Assembly: GCF_003096715.1 (NCBI RefSeq)
Contig: NZ_QEOL01000026.1
Coordinates: 1 to 64,000, forward strand
Direction: 5' to 3'
DNA length: 64,000 bases
Source: Paraburkholderia silvatlantica
Lineage (GTDB): Bacteria; Pseudomonadota; Gammaproteobacteria; Burkholderiales; Burkholderiaceae
Under the pieces are notes generated by a model, which worked only from the letters and a program-made list of their open reading frames with translations, was not told the DNA's origin and ran no database searches. Made by a program: the position numbers and the translations under genes. Every line of letters begins with the position of its first letter. Position 1 is the stretch's first letter. This document shows positions 49,851 through 59,077 of the stretch, piece by piece.

Positions 49851-50609
49851 ATGGACCGACTGATCTATACCGCGATGACGGGCGCGAGCCAGGCGCTCGA
49901 GCAGCAGGCCGTCGTCGCGAACAATCTCGCGAACGTCTCGACCACGGGCTTTCGCGCGCAGCTCGCCAACTTCCGCGCCGTGCCGATGTCGTTCGGCGAC
50001 GGCTCGACGGTAAACGACCAGACCACGCGCACCTTCGTGCTCTCGGCGACGCCTGGCTCGGACATGACGCCCGGTGCGATCTCGCATACCGGCAACCCGC
50101 TCGACATCGCGATTCAGGGCCAGGGCTTCATGGCCGTGCAGACGGCCGACGGCAACGAGGCTTATACGCGCGCGGGCAACCTGCACGTCGATGAAAACGG
50201 CCAGCTCGTCACGGCGGCCAACCAGCAGGTGATCGGCGGCGGCGGCCCGATCGCGGTGCCGCCCGGTTCGGCGATCACGATCGGCAAGGACGGCACGGTT
50301 TCGGCCATCGCGCCGGGCAGTCCCGCCAACGCGATCGCCATGATCGACCAGATCAAGTTCGTCAACCCGCCGGCAGGCGCGCTCACGCGCGGCGACGACG
50401 GTTTGTTCCACACCGCGGACGGCAACCCCGCCGACGCGGACCAGACCGTGCAGATCGCGACCGAGTCGATCGAGGGCAGCAACGTGAACCCGGTGGCGGC
50501 GATGGTCTCGATGATCACCAACGCGCGCCAGTTCCAGATGCAGACCAAGCTGCTCCAGAACGCGGACCAGAACGAGCAGAGCGCGAACCAGCTGCTCAAC
50601 TTCAGCTAA
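49851..50609 (+). CDS. flgF: Flagellar basal-body rod protein FlgF
   Basis: A 252-residue rod protein: MDRLIYTAMTGASQALEQQA, NNLANVSTTGFRAQLANFRA, and C-terminal VAAMVSMITNARQFQMQTKL. FlgF belongs to the proximal rod. It is distinguished from FlgG by the RLIYTAMTGA start and the shorter length. The gene lies 27 bases after flgE. Confidence 0.97.
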   Translation: MDRLIYTAMTGASQALEQQAVVANNLANVSTTGFRAQLANFRAVPMSFGDGSTVNDQTTRTFVLSATPGSDMTPGAISHTGNPLDIAIQGQGFMAVQTADGNEAYTRAGNLHVDENGQLVTAANQQVIGGGGPIAVPPGSAITIGKDGTVSAIAPGSPANAIAMIDQIKFVNPPAGALTRGDDGLFHTADGNPADADQTVQIATESIEGSNVNPVAAMVSMITNARQFQMQTKLLQNADQNEQSANQLLNFS

Positions 50610-50681
50610 GCCATTTCAAGTTAAATGAAGGCCGCTTCGCGCCGCACGACGCGCGCGAAGCCGGACCGGGAGAAAGACACC

Positions 50682-51470
50682 GTGAACCGATCGCTCTATA
50701 TCGCCGCCACCGGCATGCAGGCCCAGCAGTCGCAGATGGACGTGATCTCGAACAACCTCGCGAACGTGAGCACCAATGGCTTCAAGGGCTCGCGCGCGGT
50801 GTTCGAGGACCTCATGTACCAGACGCTGCGCCAGCCGGGCGCGAACTCGACGCAGCAAACCGAACTGCCTTCGGGCAGCCAGGTGGGCACGGGCGTGCAG
50901 CAGGTGGCGACCGAGCGTCTCTACACGCAGGGCAACCTGCAGCAGACCGGCAACTCGAAGGACGTGGCGATCAACGGCGCGGGCTTCTTCCAGGTGCAGA
51001 TGCCCGACGGCACGACGGCCTACACGCGCGACGGCTCGTTCCAGACCAACTCGCAAGGCCAGCTCGTGACGGCGAGCGGCTACCAGGTGATCCCGGCGAT
51101 CACCGTGCCCGCCAACGCCACCTCGCTCACCATCGGCAGCGACGGCGTGGTGACGGTCACGACGCCGGGCACGAGCAACAACACGACCATCGGCACGCTG
51201 CAGCTCGCCATGTTCATCAACCCGGCCGGCCTGCAGTCGAACGGGCAGAACCTGTTGTCGGAAACGGCCTCGTCGGGCGCGCCCACGATTTCCACGCCGG
51301 GCCAGAACGCTTCGGGCACGCTCAACCAGGGCTACGTCGAATCGTCGAACGTGAACGTCGTGCAAGAGCTCGTGAACATGATCGAGACGCAGCGCGCCTA
51401 CGAAATCAACAGCAAGGCGGTCACCACTTCCGACCAGATGCTGCAAACCCTCAGCCAGATGCAGGTCTGA
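50682..51470 (+). CDS. flgG: Distal rod protein FlgG
   Basis: I start at the GTG at 50682 (MNRSLYIAATGMQAQQSQMD), preceded by GGGAGAAAG; an upstream in-frame ATG at 50625 adds 19 basic, non-family residues. The 262-residue product matches E. coli FlgG in length and has NNLANVSTNGFKGSRAVFED and NVVQELVNMIETQRAYEINS. It forms the distal rod. Confidence 0.97.
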   Translation: MNRSLYIAATGMQAQQSQMDVISNNLANVSTNGFKGSRAVFEDLMYQTLRQPGANSTQQTELPSGSQVGTGVQQVATERLYTQGNLQQTGNSKDVAINGAGFFQVQMPDGTTAYTRDGSFQTNSQGQLVTASGYQVIPAITVPANATSLTIGSDGVVTVTTPGTSNNTTIGTLQLAMFINPAGLQSNGQNLLSETASSGAPTISTPGQNASGTLNQGYVESSNVNVVQELVNMIETQRAYEINSKAVTTSDQMLQTLSQMQV

Positions 51471-51493
51471 GGTCTCCCTGGTTAATCAAGTCG

Positions 51494-52216
51494 GTGAAGA
51501 ATATGTCGCAGTCCGTTCGAAACCCTCCTCGCATCCGCGCGCGGCATCCGGGCAATGCCCGGACGCTCGCGGCGGCTGTGGCGCTCGCGATGCTGGCGGG
51601 CTGCGCCTACATTCCCAACCGGCAGCCGATCACGCAGCAGCCCATGACGGCCGTGCCGCCCGCGCCGCCCGTGAACACCTCGCCGGGCGCGATTTACAAC
51701 CCCGGCTACGCGGGGCGGCCGCTCTTCGAGGACCAGCGTCCGCGCAATATCGGCGACATCCTCACGATCGTCATCTCCGAAAACATCAACGCAACCAAGT
51801 CATCGGGCGCGGCCACCAAGCGCGGCACCAGCACGAGCTTCTCGGGCACCGCGAACTTCCTGCCGGGCTTCTTCAACCGCGCGAACCTGAATACGACGGG
51901 CGCGAACCAGTTCGACGCCACGGGCGGCGCGAACGCCTCGAACACGTTCACGGGCGTCATTACCGTCACCGTGACGAACGTGCTGCCCAACGGCAATCTC
52001 GTCGTCTCGGGCGAGAAGCAGATGCTCATCAACCAGGGCAATGAATTCGTGCGCTTCTCCGGCGTCGTCAACCCGAACACGGTTGCCGGCGACAACTCCG
52101 TGCTCTCGACCGACGTCGCCGACGCGAAGATCGAATACTCCGCCAAGGGCGTGATCGACGAAGCCGAAACGATGGGCTGGCTGCAACGCTTTTTCCTGAA
52201 CATCGCGCCATGGTGA
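51494..52216 (+). CDS. flgH: Flagellar L-ring lipoprotein FlgH
   Basis: The 240-residue lipoprotein starts at a GTG (or the ATG three codons later). The signal peptide ends in the lipobox LAGCAYIP. The mature part has LFEDQRPRNIGDILTIVISE, TVTNVLPNGNLVVSGEKQM and ends ETMGWLQRFFLNIAPW, all typical. It forms the outer-membrane L ring. Its last seven bases overlap the start of flgI. Confidence 0.97.
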   Translation: MKNMSQSVRNPPRIRARHPGNARTLAAAVALAMLAGCAYIPNRQPITQQPMTAVPPAPPVNTSPGAIYNPGYAGRPLFEDQRPRNIGDILTIVISENINATKSSGAATKRGTSTSFSGTANFLPGFFNRANLNTTGANQFDATGGANASNTFTGVITVTVTNVLPNGNLVVSGEKQMLINQGNEFVRFSGVVNPNTVAGDNSVLSTDVADAKIEYSAKGVIDEAETMGWLQRFFLNIAPW

Positions 52217-53409
52217 AGATCCGCTTCCATCGTTCGCGCCACTCGCGCGTGAAGGACGTGCTCGCCGCCATCGGCGTGGCGTTCGGCTTCGTGCTGGCCT
52301 GCGGCGCACTCGTCGCCTACGCGACGCCGGCGCGCGCCGAGCGCGTGAAAGACCTCGCGACCTTCCAGGGCGTGCGCGACAACCCGCTCATCGGCTACGG
52401 CCTCGTGGTGGGTCTCGACGGCACCGGCGACCAGACCACCCAGGCGCCGTTCACCACGCAGACGCTCGCGAACATGCTCGCGAACCTCGGCATCTCGATC
52501 AACAACACGTCGAGCTCGTCGGGCTCTTCGTCGACGCTCAACAACATGCAGTTGAAGAACGTCGCTGCCGTGATGGTGACCGCCGTGCTGCCGCCGTTCG
52601 CGCGGCCCGGCGAGCAGATCGACGTCACCGTGTCGTCGCTCGCCAACGCCAAGAGCATTCGCGGCGGCACGCTGCTGCTCACGCCGCTCAAGGGCGCCGA
52701 CGGCCAGGTCTACGCGCTCGCGCAGGGCAACGTGGCCGTGGGCGGCGCGGGCGCCTCGGCCAACGGCAGCAGGGTGCAGGTGAACCAGCTCGCCGCGGGC
52801 CGCATCGCGGGCGGTGCGATCGTCGAGCGCGCGGTGGTCTCGCCGGTTGCGCAGCAAGGCGGTCTGCTCACGCTGACCGTCAACGACATGGACTACGACA
52901 CGACGCAGCGCATCGTCTCGGCCGTCAACAACATGTTCGGCCCGGGTACGGCCTCGCCGCTCGACGGCCGCACGATCCAGGTGCGCGGGCCGGCCGACCC
53001 GGCGTCGCAGGTGGGCTTCATCGCGCAGATCCAGGACCTCAACGTGAATCCGGCCACGCCGGCTGCGAAGGTGATCCTGAACGCGCGCACCGGCTCGATC
53101 GTCATGAACCAGATGGTGACGCTGGAGAGCTGCGCGGTCGCGCACGGCAATCTCTCGGTCGTCGTCAACACGCAGACGGCGGTGAGCCAGCCCGGCGCGT
53201 TCTCCAATGGCCAGACGGTGGCGACGCGCCAGTCGCAGATCCAGCTGAAGCAGGACAACGGATCGCTCAAGCTCGTCACGGCGGGCGCCAATCTCGCCGA
53301 GGTCGTGAAGGCGCTCAACGCGCTGGGCGCGACGCCTGCGGATCTGATGTCGATCCTGCAGGCGATGAAGGCGGCGGGTGCACTGCGCGCCGATCTCGAG
53401 ATCATCTAA
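52210..53409 (+). CDS. flgI: Flagellar P-ring protein FlgI
   Basis: The 399-residue periplasmic protein has an extended N-region and a signal peptide ending TPARA, then the mature start ERVKDLATFQGVRDNPLIGY. Further motifs are GLVVGLDGTGDQT, PFARPGEQIDVTVSSL, GGTLLLTPLKG and the C-terminal LVKALNALGATPADLMSILQ. It builds the P ring in the peptidoglycan layer with help from FlgA. Confidence 0.98.
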   Translation: MVKIRFHRSRHSRVKDVLAAIGVAFGFVLACGALVAYATPARAERVKDLATFQGVRDNPLIGYGLVVGLDGTGDQTTQAPFTTQTLANMLANLGISINNTSSSSGSSSTLNNMQLKNVAAVMVTAVLPPFARPGEQIDVTVSSLANAKSIRGGTLLLTPLKGADGQVYALAQGNVAVGGAGASANGSRVQVNQLAAGRIAGGAIVERAVVSPVAQQGGLLTLTVNDMDYDTTQRIVSAVNNMFGPGTASPLDGRTIQVRGPADPASQVGFIAQIQDLNVNPATPAAKVILNARTGSIVMNQMVTLESCAVAHGNLSVVVNTQTAVSQPGAFSNGQTVATRQSQIQLKQDNGSLKLVTAGANLAEVVKALNALGATPADLMSILQAMKAAGALRADLEII

Positions 53410-53419
53410 GGGGTGTCAC

Positions 53420-54412
53420 TTGGATAATACGAAGAACATCGGCGGCGGCAGCCTCGACCTTTCCAACCGCTTTGCGCTCGACGTGCAGGGCTTCGACTCG
53501 ATGCGCGCCGCGGCGAACGCCTCGCCCCAGCAGGGCGTGAAGATGGCCGCGAAGCAGTTCGACGCGGTCTTCACGCAGATGATGCTCAAGAGCATGCGCG
53601 ACGCAACGCCTGACGACGGCCCGCTCGACTCGCACGACGGCGCGCAGTTCACCTCGATGATGGACCAGCAGCTCGCCCAGCAGATGTCGAACAAGGGCAT
53701 TGGCGTGGCGAACGCGATGCTCAAGCAGCTCATGCGCAGCATGGGCGGCGCGGCCGGTGCCGATGGCGCGGGCCGCGCAGGCGGCGTGGCGGGCGCGATC
53801 TCCGGGCTTTCGGGCTCGGACGCGAGCGAAGGCAACCTCGCGATGCTGAGCGCGCTCGGCCGCGCCTACGGCAACGCAGCCGCCAACGGCACGCTCGCCA
53901 ACGGCACGGGCTACAGCGGCAACAGCGCGCTCACGCCGCCGGTCAAGGGCAACGGCGACGCCTCGGTGGACGCCTTCGTCGACAAGCTCGCCAACGCCGC
54001 GCAGCAGGCCAGCTCGACCACGGGCATACCGGCGCGCTTCATTCTCGGCCAGGCCGCGCTCGAATCGGGCTGGGGCAAGCGTGAGATCAAGAACGCCGAC
54101 GGCTCGGCGAGCCACAACGTGTTCGGCATCAAGGCGAGCAAGGACTGGACCGGCAAGACCGTCTCGACGGTCACGACCGAGTACGTGAACGGCGAGCCGC
54201 ATCGCGTGGTGGAGAAGTTCCGCGCCTACGACTCGTATGAAGACGCGATGACCGACTACGCCACGCTGCTCAAGAACAATCCGCGCTATGCGTCGGTGAT
54301 CAACGGCTCGAAGAGCGCCGAAGGTTTCGCACACGGCATGCAGCGCGCGGGCTACGCCACCGACCCGCACTATGCGAAAAAGCTGCTGACCATCATGCAG
54401 CGGATGGCCTGA
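53420..54412 (+). CDS. flgJ: Rod-cap and peptidoglycan hydrolase FlgJ
   Basis: I start at the TTG at 53420, after AAGGGG; the earlier in-frame ATG lies inside flgI. The 330-residue protein has an N-terminal rod-cap domain (GVKMAAKQFDAVFTQMMLKS) and an Ala/Gly-rich linker. The C-terminal GH73 muramidase domain has catalytic Glu in GQAALESGWGKRE, NVFGIKASKDWTGK and FRAYDSYEDAM. It opens the cell wall for the rod. It ends the flgB operon. Confidence 0.97.
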   Translation: MDNTKNIGGGSLDLSNRFALDVQGFDSMRAAANASPQQGVKMAAKQFDAVFTQMMLKSMRDATPDDGPLDSHDGAQFTSMMDQQLAQQMSNKGIGVANAMLKQLMRSMGGAAGADGAGRAGGVAGAISGLSGSDASEGNLAMLSALGRAYGNAAANGTLANGTGYSGNSALTPPVKGNGDASVDAFVDKLANAAQQASSTTGIPARFILGQAALESGWGKREIKNADGSASHNVFGIKASKDWTGKTVSTVTTEYVNGEPHRVVEKFRAYDSYEDAMTDYATLLKNNPRYASVINGSKSAEGFAHGMQRAGYATDPHYAKKLLTIMQRMA

Positions 54413-54734
54413 GGGCCGACCCAGCGGCGGATTCGACGGCCGGCGCTGCGGGTGACGTCATGCGCTCGGCGTCACGCGGTTGACCTCACGCAGTTAACGC
54501 TAGTTAGGCAACCGCAAACGTTGCCTCCGTGCAGTTGCCGGAAGAAGCTGCGCACGCGTGTTTCATGCAGCGAAAGGGCACATTTTTTTTACGCCCAATC
54601 CCTAAATTTTTCGTCATGCCTGCCGCTAATGCAGGCAAGATGGAAAAGCAATCCGGGCGGTCGGACCGCCCGAACGGCGCGTGCGGAAAGGGTCCGCGGG
54701 CGCGCCGGCACGTTCACGAATTTCCGGCAGGCCG
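54413..54734. other. Intergenic region between flgJ and ycgR
   Basis: No gene is evident. Two similar segments (CACGCGGTTGACC and CACGCAGTTAACG, 54474-54501) form an imperfect direct repeat. The sigma-28 promoter of ycgR lies at 54603-54629 and a 9-base stem hairpin (54654-54672) lies in the leader. Confidence 0.5.
54603..54629 (+). promoter_or_regulatory. Sigma-28 (FliA) promoter of ycgR
   Basis: TAAATTTT, 11 bases, GCCGCTAA: 7 of 8 matches in each element with exact spacing, the best sigma-28 site in the window. The leader to the ycgR start is about 100 bases. Confidence 0.88.
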
Positions 54735-55496
54735 ATGAATACCGTTCAGTCGAATCCACAGGAAGCAGGCGAGGGTGCGGAAGGCTCCCACGATTTTGGG
54801 CGCCGCAATCCGCTCGAGATCGGCGTCCAGCTACGCAATCTCGTCAATCGCGGCGACTTCCTGACCCTCCAGTATCGCGGCGGACAGCTGGTCACGCGCA
54901 TTCTGGCCGTCAACGGACGCGAGCGCACTTTCGTGTTCGACTGGGGCGCGGTACCCGAGCAGAACACGGGCGTGCTCGCCGCGCCCGAGTGCCAGTTCCA
55001 CGCCTCGCCCGACGGCGTGCGCGTGGAGTTCAGGACGGCTACGCCGCGGCGCACCGAGTTCGAAGGGCACCCCGCGTTCGAAGCCGATTTCCCCGAAGTG
55101 CTCTTCTACGTGCAGCGGCGCGAGTACTTCCGCGTCGACACACCGGTGCTCGAGCCGTGCATCTGCCGCGGCGAGTTGCCGGGCGGCGGCCCGCGCTTCG
55201 CCTACGAGGTGCATGACCTCTCGCTTGGCGGCCTCGGGCTGCGCACGACCGACGAGCGCGTGGCGGATCTCGCCTCCGGCCTCGTGCTGCCCGACATCGA
55301 GCTCGACCTGCGCGCGCACGGCAAGCTGCGCGTGGATCTCGCGCTCGTCGTGCTGCGCTTCATCGACCTGCCCAACGGCGACCGCCGCTATCACATGGGC
55401 TTTCGCTTCCACGCGCTGCCCGGCTCCGCCGAGAACACGCTGCAGCGCTATATCACGCAGCTCGAGATGAAGCGCCGCGCGCTCGCGCGTGCCTGA
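54735..55496 (+). CDS. ycgR: Flagellar brake protein YcgR (PilZ domain)
   Basis: The start is set at the ATG at 54735 (MNTVQSNPQEAGEG), as the upstream in-frame codons overlap the leader hairpin. The 253-residue product has the N-terminal YcgR domain (NPLEIGVQLRNLVNRGDFLT) and a C-terminal PilZ domain with both c-di-GMP motifs, QRREYFRVD (RxxxR) and YEVHDLSLGGLGL (D-x-S-x-x-G). Bound to c-di-GMP it interacts with the motor and slows swimming. Confidence 0.93.
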   Translation: MNTVQSNPQEAGEGAEGSHDFGRRNPLEIGVQLRNLVNRGDFLTLQYRGGQLVTRILAVNGRERTFVFDWGAVPEQNTGVLAAPECQFHASPDGVRVEFRTATPRRTEFEGHPAFEADFPEVLFYVQRREYFRVDTPVLEPCICRGELPGGGPRFAYEVHDLSLGGLGLRTTDERVADLASGLVLPDIELDLRAHGKLRVDLALVVLRFIDLPNGDRRYHMGFRFHALPGSAENTLQRYITQLEMKRRALARA

Positions 55497-55641
55497 CCGG
55501 CACAGCCTCACCTGCGCGAACCGCGTCACCCGGCCGGCGCAGCGCATGCGCCGGTTCGCCCGCCGCGCGTACGCCGCGCACGCGCTGACCCGCTAACGTT
55601 TTCGCCCCGGTTTCACCACCGTTTTCGCCACCATCGGGCGC

Positions 55642-55668
55642 TCAATTTTTGCAGTGCGTTGCCGTTAT
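55642..55668 (+). promoter_or_regulatory. Sigma-28 (FliA) promoter of flgKL
   Basis: TCAATTTT, 11 bases, GCCGTTAT: both elements match 6 of 8 positions with exact spacing. The -10 lies 57 bases before the flgK start. Confidence 0.82.
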
Positions 55669-55724
55669 ACCGTGAGTACATCACGCGGTTTGCCAGGGGG
55701 GCAGGCCGCTTTCGAGGATCACGC

Positions 55725-57752
55725 ATGTCCAACATTTTCTCGATCGGTCTGAGCGGCCTGCAGGCGGCGCAGATTGGTATCTCGACCACCGGCGAGAACA
55801 TCAGCAACTCGACGACTGCGGGCTACACCGTCGAGAAGCCGGTGTACCAGGAATCGGCGGGGCAGTACACATCGAACGGCTACCTCGGCAGCGGCGTCAC
55901 CACCGCGACCGTGCAGCGCGCCTACAGCCAGTACCTCACGACGGCCGTCAACAATGCGCAGACGGCCAGCAGTTCGTACACGGCTTCGTACAACCTCGCC
56001 ACGCAACTGTCGAACCTCGTGGGCAGCCCGACCTCGGGCATCGCCACCGCGATCACGAACTTCTTCACGGGCCTGCAGAACGTCTCGAATTCGCCTTCGG
56101 ATACCGCAGCGCGGCAAACCGTGCTCTCCGACGCGCAGACGCTCGCCACCCAGATCAACGCCGCGAGCCAGCAGTACGACGCGATGCGCCAGAGCGTGAA
56201 CACGCAGCTCACGAGCGCGGTCTCGCAAATCAACACCTACACGCAGCAGATCGCGAGCCTCAATGCGCAGATCACGTCCGCGAGCTCGAGCGGCCAGCAG
56301 CCGAACCAGTTGCTCGATCAGCGCGATCAAGCCGTGGCGAATCTCTCGCAGCTGATCGGCGTTCAGGTCGTGCAGGGCAGCACCGGCTACAGCGTCTTCC
56401 TCGGCAACGGCCAGCCGCTCGTGGTGAGCAGCCAGAGCTACAACCTCGGCACGCAGCCGTCGAGCACCAACCCGCAGGAGCTGGCCGTGACGTGGCAGGG
56501 CCTGAACGGCGCGAGCGCCGCGTCGCAAGGCACGCCGCAGGTGCTGTCGTCGGCCGCGCTGCAGGGCGGCACCGTGGGCGGCCTGGTTTCGTTCGTTTCG
56601 ACCACGCTCGATCCGGCGGAGTCGCAACTGGGTGCGATCGTGACGAGCTTCGCCGCGCAGGTGAACTCGCAAAACGCACTCGGCCTCACGCTCTCGGGCG
56701 GCCCGGGCGGCAATCTGTTCACGGTCGGCAACCCGCTTGTCACGGCCAGCTCGACGAACCCCGACGCGCAGACCACGGTAAGCGCGACGCTCACGAACAG
56801 CACGCAGCCGCTCACCGACAACTACAAGCTGAGCTTCGACGGCACGAACTGGAACCTCACCGACACGACGACGAACACGCAGGTCGCCACCCAGCCGAAC
56901 GGCACCGCGCCGATCACGATCGGCGGCTTCTCGATCACGCCTTCGGGCACGGTGAGCGCGGGCGACTCGTTCATGATCCAGCCGACGGCCGGCGCACTCG
57001 CGAGCTTCTCGGTCGCGACCAGCGACCCCGCGGCCATCGCGGCGGCCACGCCGGTCGTCGTTTCGGCGTCCACGTCGAATGCAGGCACGGCCAACGTCAC
57101 GCAAGGCGCGGTGGGCACGGGCTATTCGACGACGAACCTGCCGGTCACGCTCACCTACAACTCGGCGGCGGGCACGCTGACCGGCCTGCCCAACGGCACG
57201 ACCGTCACGATCACGACGCCGGGGTCGACCACCACCAGCACCGTGACGATCAACAGCGCCGCGACGCCGCCTGTGACCGGCGTGCCCTACGATCCGACCA
57301 CGGGCGCAACCTATACCATCACGAACCTCACGGATTCGGCCGGTGCGAACGCCACCGCGACCAGCGTGAGCTTCACGATGACCGGCACGCCCTCGAACAA
57401 GGACACGTTCACGGTGGCGGGCAACAAGAGCGGCACGCAGGACGGCCGCAACGCGCTCGCGCTCGCGAACCTCACGTCGAGTACGGCGTACACGGGATCG
57501 GCCACGCTGACCTCGGCGTATGCGAACTACGTCAACACGATCGGCAACACCGCGAGCCAGCTGAAGGCGTCGAACACGGCGCAGCAGTCGCTCGTGACGC
57601 AGCTCACTTCGCAGCAGCAGTCGGTGCAGGGTGTGAACCTCGACGAGGAAGCCGCTAACCTGCTGCAGTATCAACAGCTCTATCAGGCCAACAGCAAGGT
57701 GATCCAGACGGCGGCGTCGCTGTTCCAGACCCTGATCGGCATTTTCCAGTGA
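55725..57752 (+). CDS. flgK: Hook-filament junction protein FlgK (HAP1)
   Basis: I start at the ATG at 55725 (MSNIFSIGLSGLQAAQIGIS) after CGAGGA. The 675-residue protein has the conserved N-terminal NISNSTTAGYTVEKPVYQES and C-terminal NLDEEAANLLQYQQLYQANS, ending LFQTLIGIFQ. The central region is a long, Thr/Ser/Ala-rich variable segment, making it longer than E. coli FlgK (547). It is exported with the help of FlgN and joins hook to filament. The gene lies 11 bases from flgL. Confidence 0.97.
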   Translation: MSNIFSIGLSGLQAAQIGISTTGENISNSTTAGYTVEKPVYQESAGQYTSNGYLGSGVTTATVQRAYSQYLTTAVNNAQTASSSYTASYNLATQLSNLVGSPTSGIATAITNFFTGLQNVSNSPSDTAARQTVLSDAQTLATQINAASQQYDAMRQSVNTQLTSAVSQINTYTQQIASLNAQITSASSSGQQPNQLLDQRDQAVANLSQLIGVQVVQGSTGYSVFLGNGQPLVVSSQSYNLGTQPSSTNPQELAVTWQGLNGASAASQGTPQVLSSAALQGGTVGGLVSFVSTTLDPAESQLGAIVTSFAAQVNSQNALGLTLSGGPGGNLFTVGNPLVTASSTNPDAQTTVSATLTNSTQPLTDNYKLSFDGTNWNLTDTTTNTQVATQPNGTAPITIGGFSITPSGTVSAGDSFMIQPTAGALASFSVATSDPAAIAAATPVVVSASTSNAGTANVTQGAVGTGYSTTNLPVTLTYNSAAGTLTGLPNGTTVTITTPGSTTTSTVTINSAATPPVTGVPYDPTTGATYTITNLTDSAGANATATSVSFTMTGTPSNKDTFTVAGNKSGTQDGRNALALANLTSSTAYTGSATLTSAYANYVNTIGNTASQLKASNTAQQSLVTQLTSQQQSVQGVNLDEEAANLLQYQQLYQANSKVIQTAASLFQTLIGIFQ

Positions 57753-57763
57753 GGCGCTGACCC

Positions 57764-59008
57764 ATGCGTATCGCGACTTCCCAGATTTTTTCCTCCAGTC
57801 TGTCCACGATGGAGAACCAGCAGGCTCAGCTCCTTCAGGTCCAGCAGCAGATCTCGACCGGCGTGGCGATTTCGAACCCGGCCGACAATCCGCTCGGCGC
57901 CGCGCAGGCCGTGACGCTTTCCGCCACGAGCGCGACGCTCACGCAGTACTCGTCGAACCAGACCACGGCGCTCACCGCGCTGCAGCTCGAGGACACGACG
58001 CTCACGAGCGTGACGAGCACGATGCAGAGCATCCACTCGCTCATCATCGAAGCGCAGAACGGTTCGCTCACGGACCAGGCGCGCCAGGCGATCGCCCAGC
58101 AGATGCAAGGCGACCGCAACCAGCTGCTCACGCTCGCCAATACCACGGACGGCGCGGGCAACTACATCTTCTCCGGCTTCCAGAGCACCTCGCAGGTGTT
58201 CTCGAACAAGCCGGGCGGCGGCGTGACCTACAACGGCGACGCGGGCCAGCGCGTGATGCAGGTGGCCGGCACGCGCAACATCGCGGTGGGCGACACGGGC
58301 ACCTCGGTGTTCCAGAGCGTGCAGGCCGTGGGATCGGCCAACGTGGCCTCGGGCAGTTCGTCGAACAAGGGCACGGGCGTGATCAGCGGCGTGACGGTGA
58401 CGGATCCGACCCAGGCGACCAACAACGACCACTACTCGATTGCGTTCGCCAACGATCCGACCACGGGCGCGCTCACCTACACGGTGACCGACAACAGCGT
58501 CAGCCCGGCGACCACGACGACCCCGGCCACCTACACCGAAGGCAATGCGATCCAGCTCGGCTCGGGCATGAGCGTGACGATGTCGGGTACGCCCGCCGCG
58601 GGCGATGCGTTCTCGGTCACGCCCGCCACGGCGGCGCAGAATACGGACGTGTTCGCGAGCATCGACAGCATCATCGCTGCGCTGAACACGCCCACGAGCG
58701 GCTCCCAGGCTGCGGTCGCGAACCTCAACAACGCGCTGAACACCGGCCTCACGCAGATCGGCAACTCGCTCTCGAACGTGATCACGGTGCAGGCTTCCGT
58801 GGGCGGCCGCGAGCAGGAGGTGAAGGCGCTGCAAACGGTCACGTCGACCAACTCGCTGCAGGTCACCTCGAACCTCGCCGACCTCACGAGCACCGACACG
58901 GTGGCCGCGATCAGCCAGTTCGAGCAGCTCTCGAACGCGCTCACGGCTTCGCAGAAGAGTTTTGCGGCCACGCAGAATCTCTCGCTGTTCCAGTACATCA
59001 ATCCTTGA
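57764..59008 (+). CDS. flgL: Hook-filament junction protein FlgL (HAP3)
   Basis: This 414-residue protein starts MRIATSQIFSSSLSTMENQQ, includes ISTGVAISNPADNPLGAAQA and the GAGNYIFSGFQS segment, and ends AISQFEQLSNALTASQKSFA followed by NLSLFQYINP. It is flagellin-like at both ends and forms the junction on which FliC polymerises. It shares the flgK promoter and ends at a bidirectional terminator. Confidence 0.97.
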   Translation: MRIATSQIFSSSLSTMENQQAQLLQVQQQISTGVAISNPADNPLGAAQAVTLSATSATLTQYSSNQTTALTALQLEDTTLTSVTSTMQSIHSLIIEAQNGSLTDQARQAIAQQMQGDRNQLLTLANTTDGAGNYIFSGFQSTSQVFSNKPGGGVTYNGDAGQRVMQVAGTRNIAVGDTGTSVFQSVQAVGSANVASGSSSNKGTGVISGVTVTDPTQATNNDHYSIAFANDPTTGALTYTVTDNSVSPATTTTPATYTEGNAIQLGSGMSVTMSGTPAAGDAFSVTPATAAQNTDVFASIDSIIAALNTPTSGSQAAVANLNNALNTGLTQIGNSLSNVITVQASVGGREQEVKALQTVTSTNSLQVTSNLADLTSTDTVAAISQFEQLSNALTASQKSFAATQNLSLFQYINP

Positions 59009-59035
59009 TCGCGGGGCATTGAGCGGGGAAAAGAG

Positions 59036-59061
59036 AGCGGACTTCGGTCCGCTTTTTTATT
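59036..59061. terminator. Bidirectional terminator between flgL and fliR
   Basis: AGCGGAC, TTCG tetraloop, GTCCGCT, followed by TTTTTTATT on the plus strand; the A-rich left flank supplies TCTCTTTTC for minus-strand transcripts. It lies between convergent operons. Confidence 0.88.
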
Positions 59062-59077
59062 GCCTTGTCCGCGCTGG

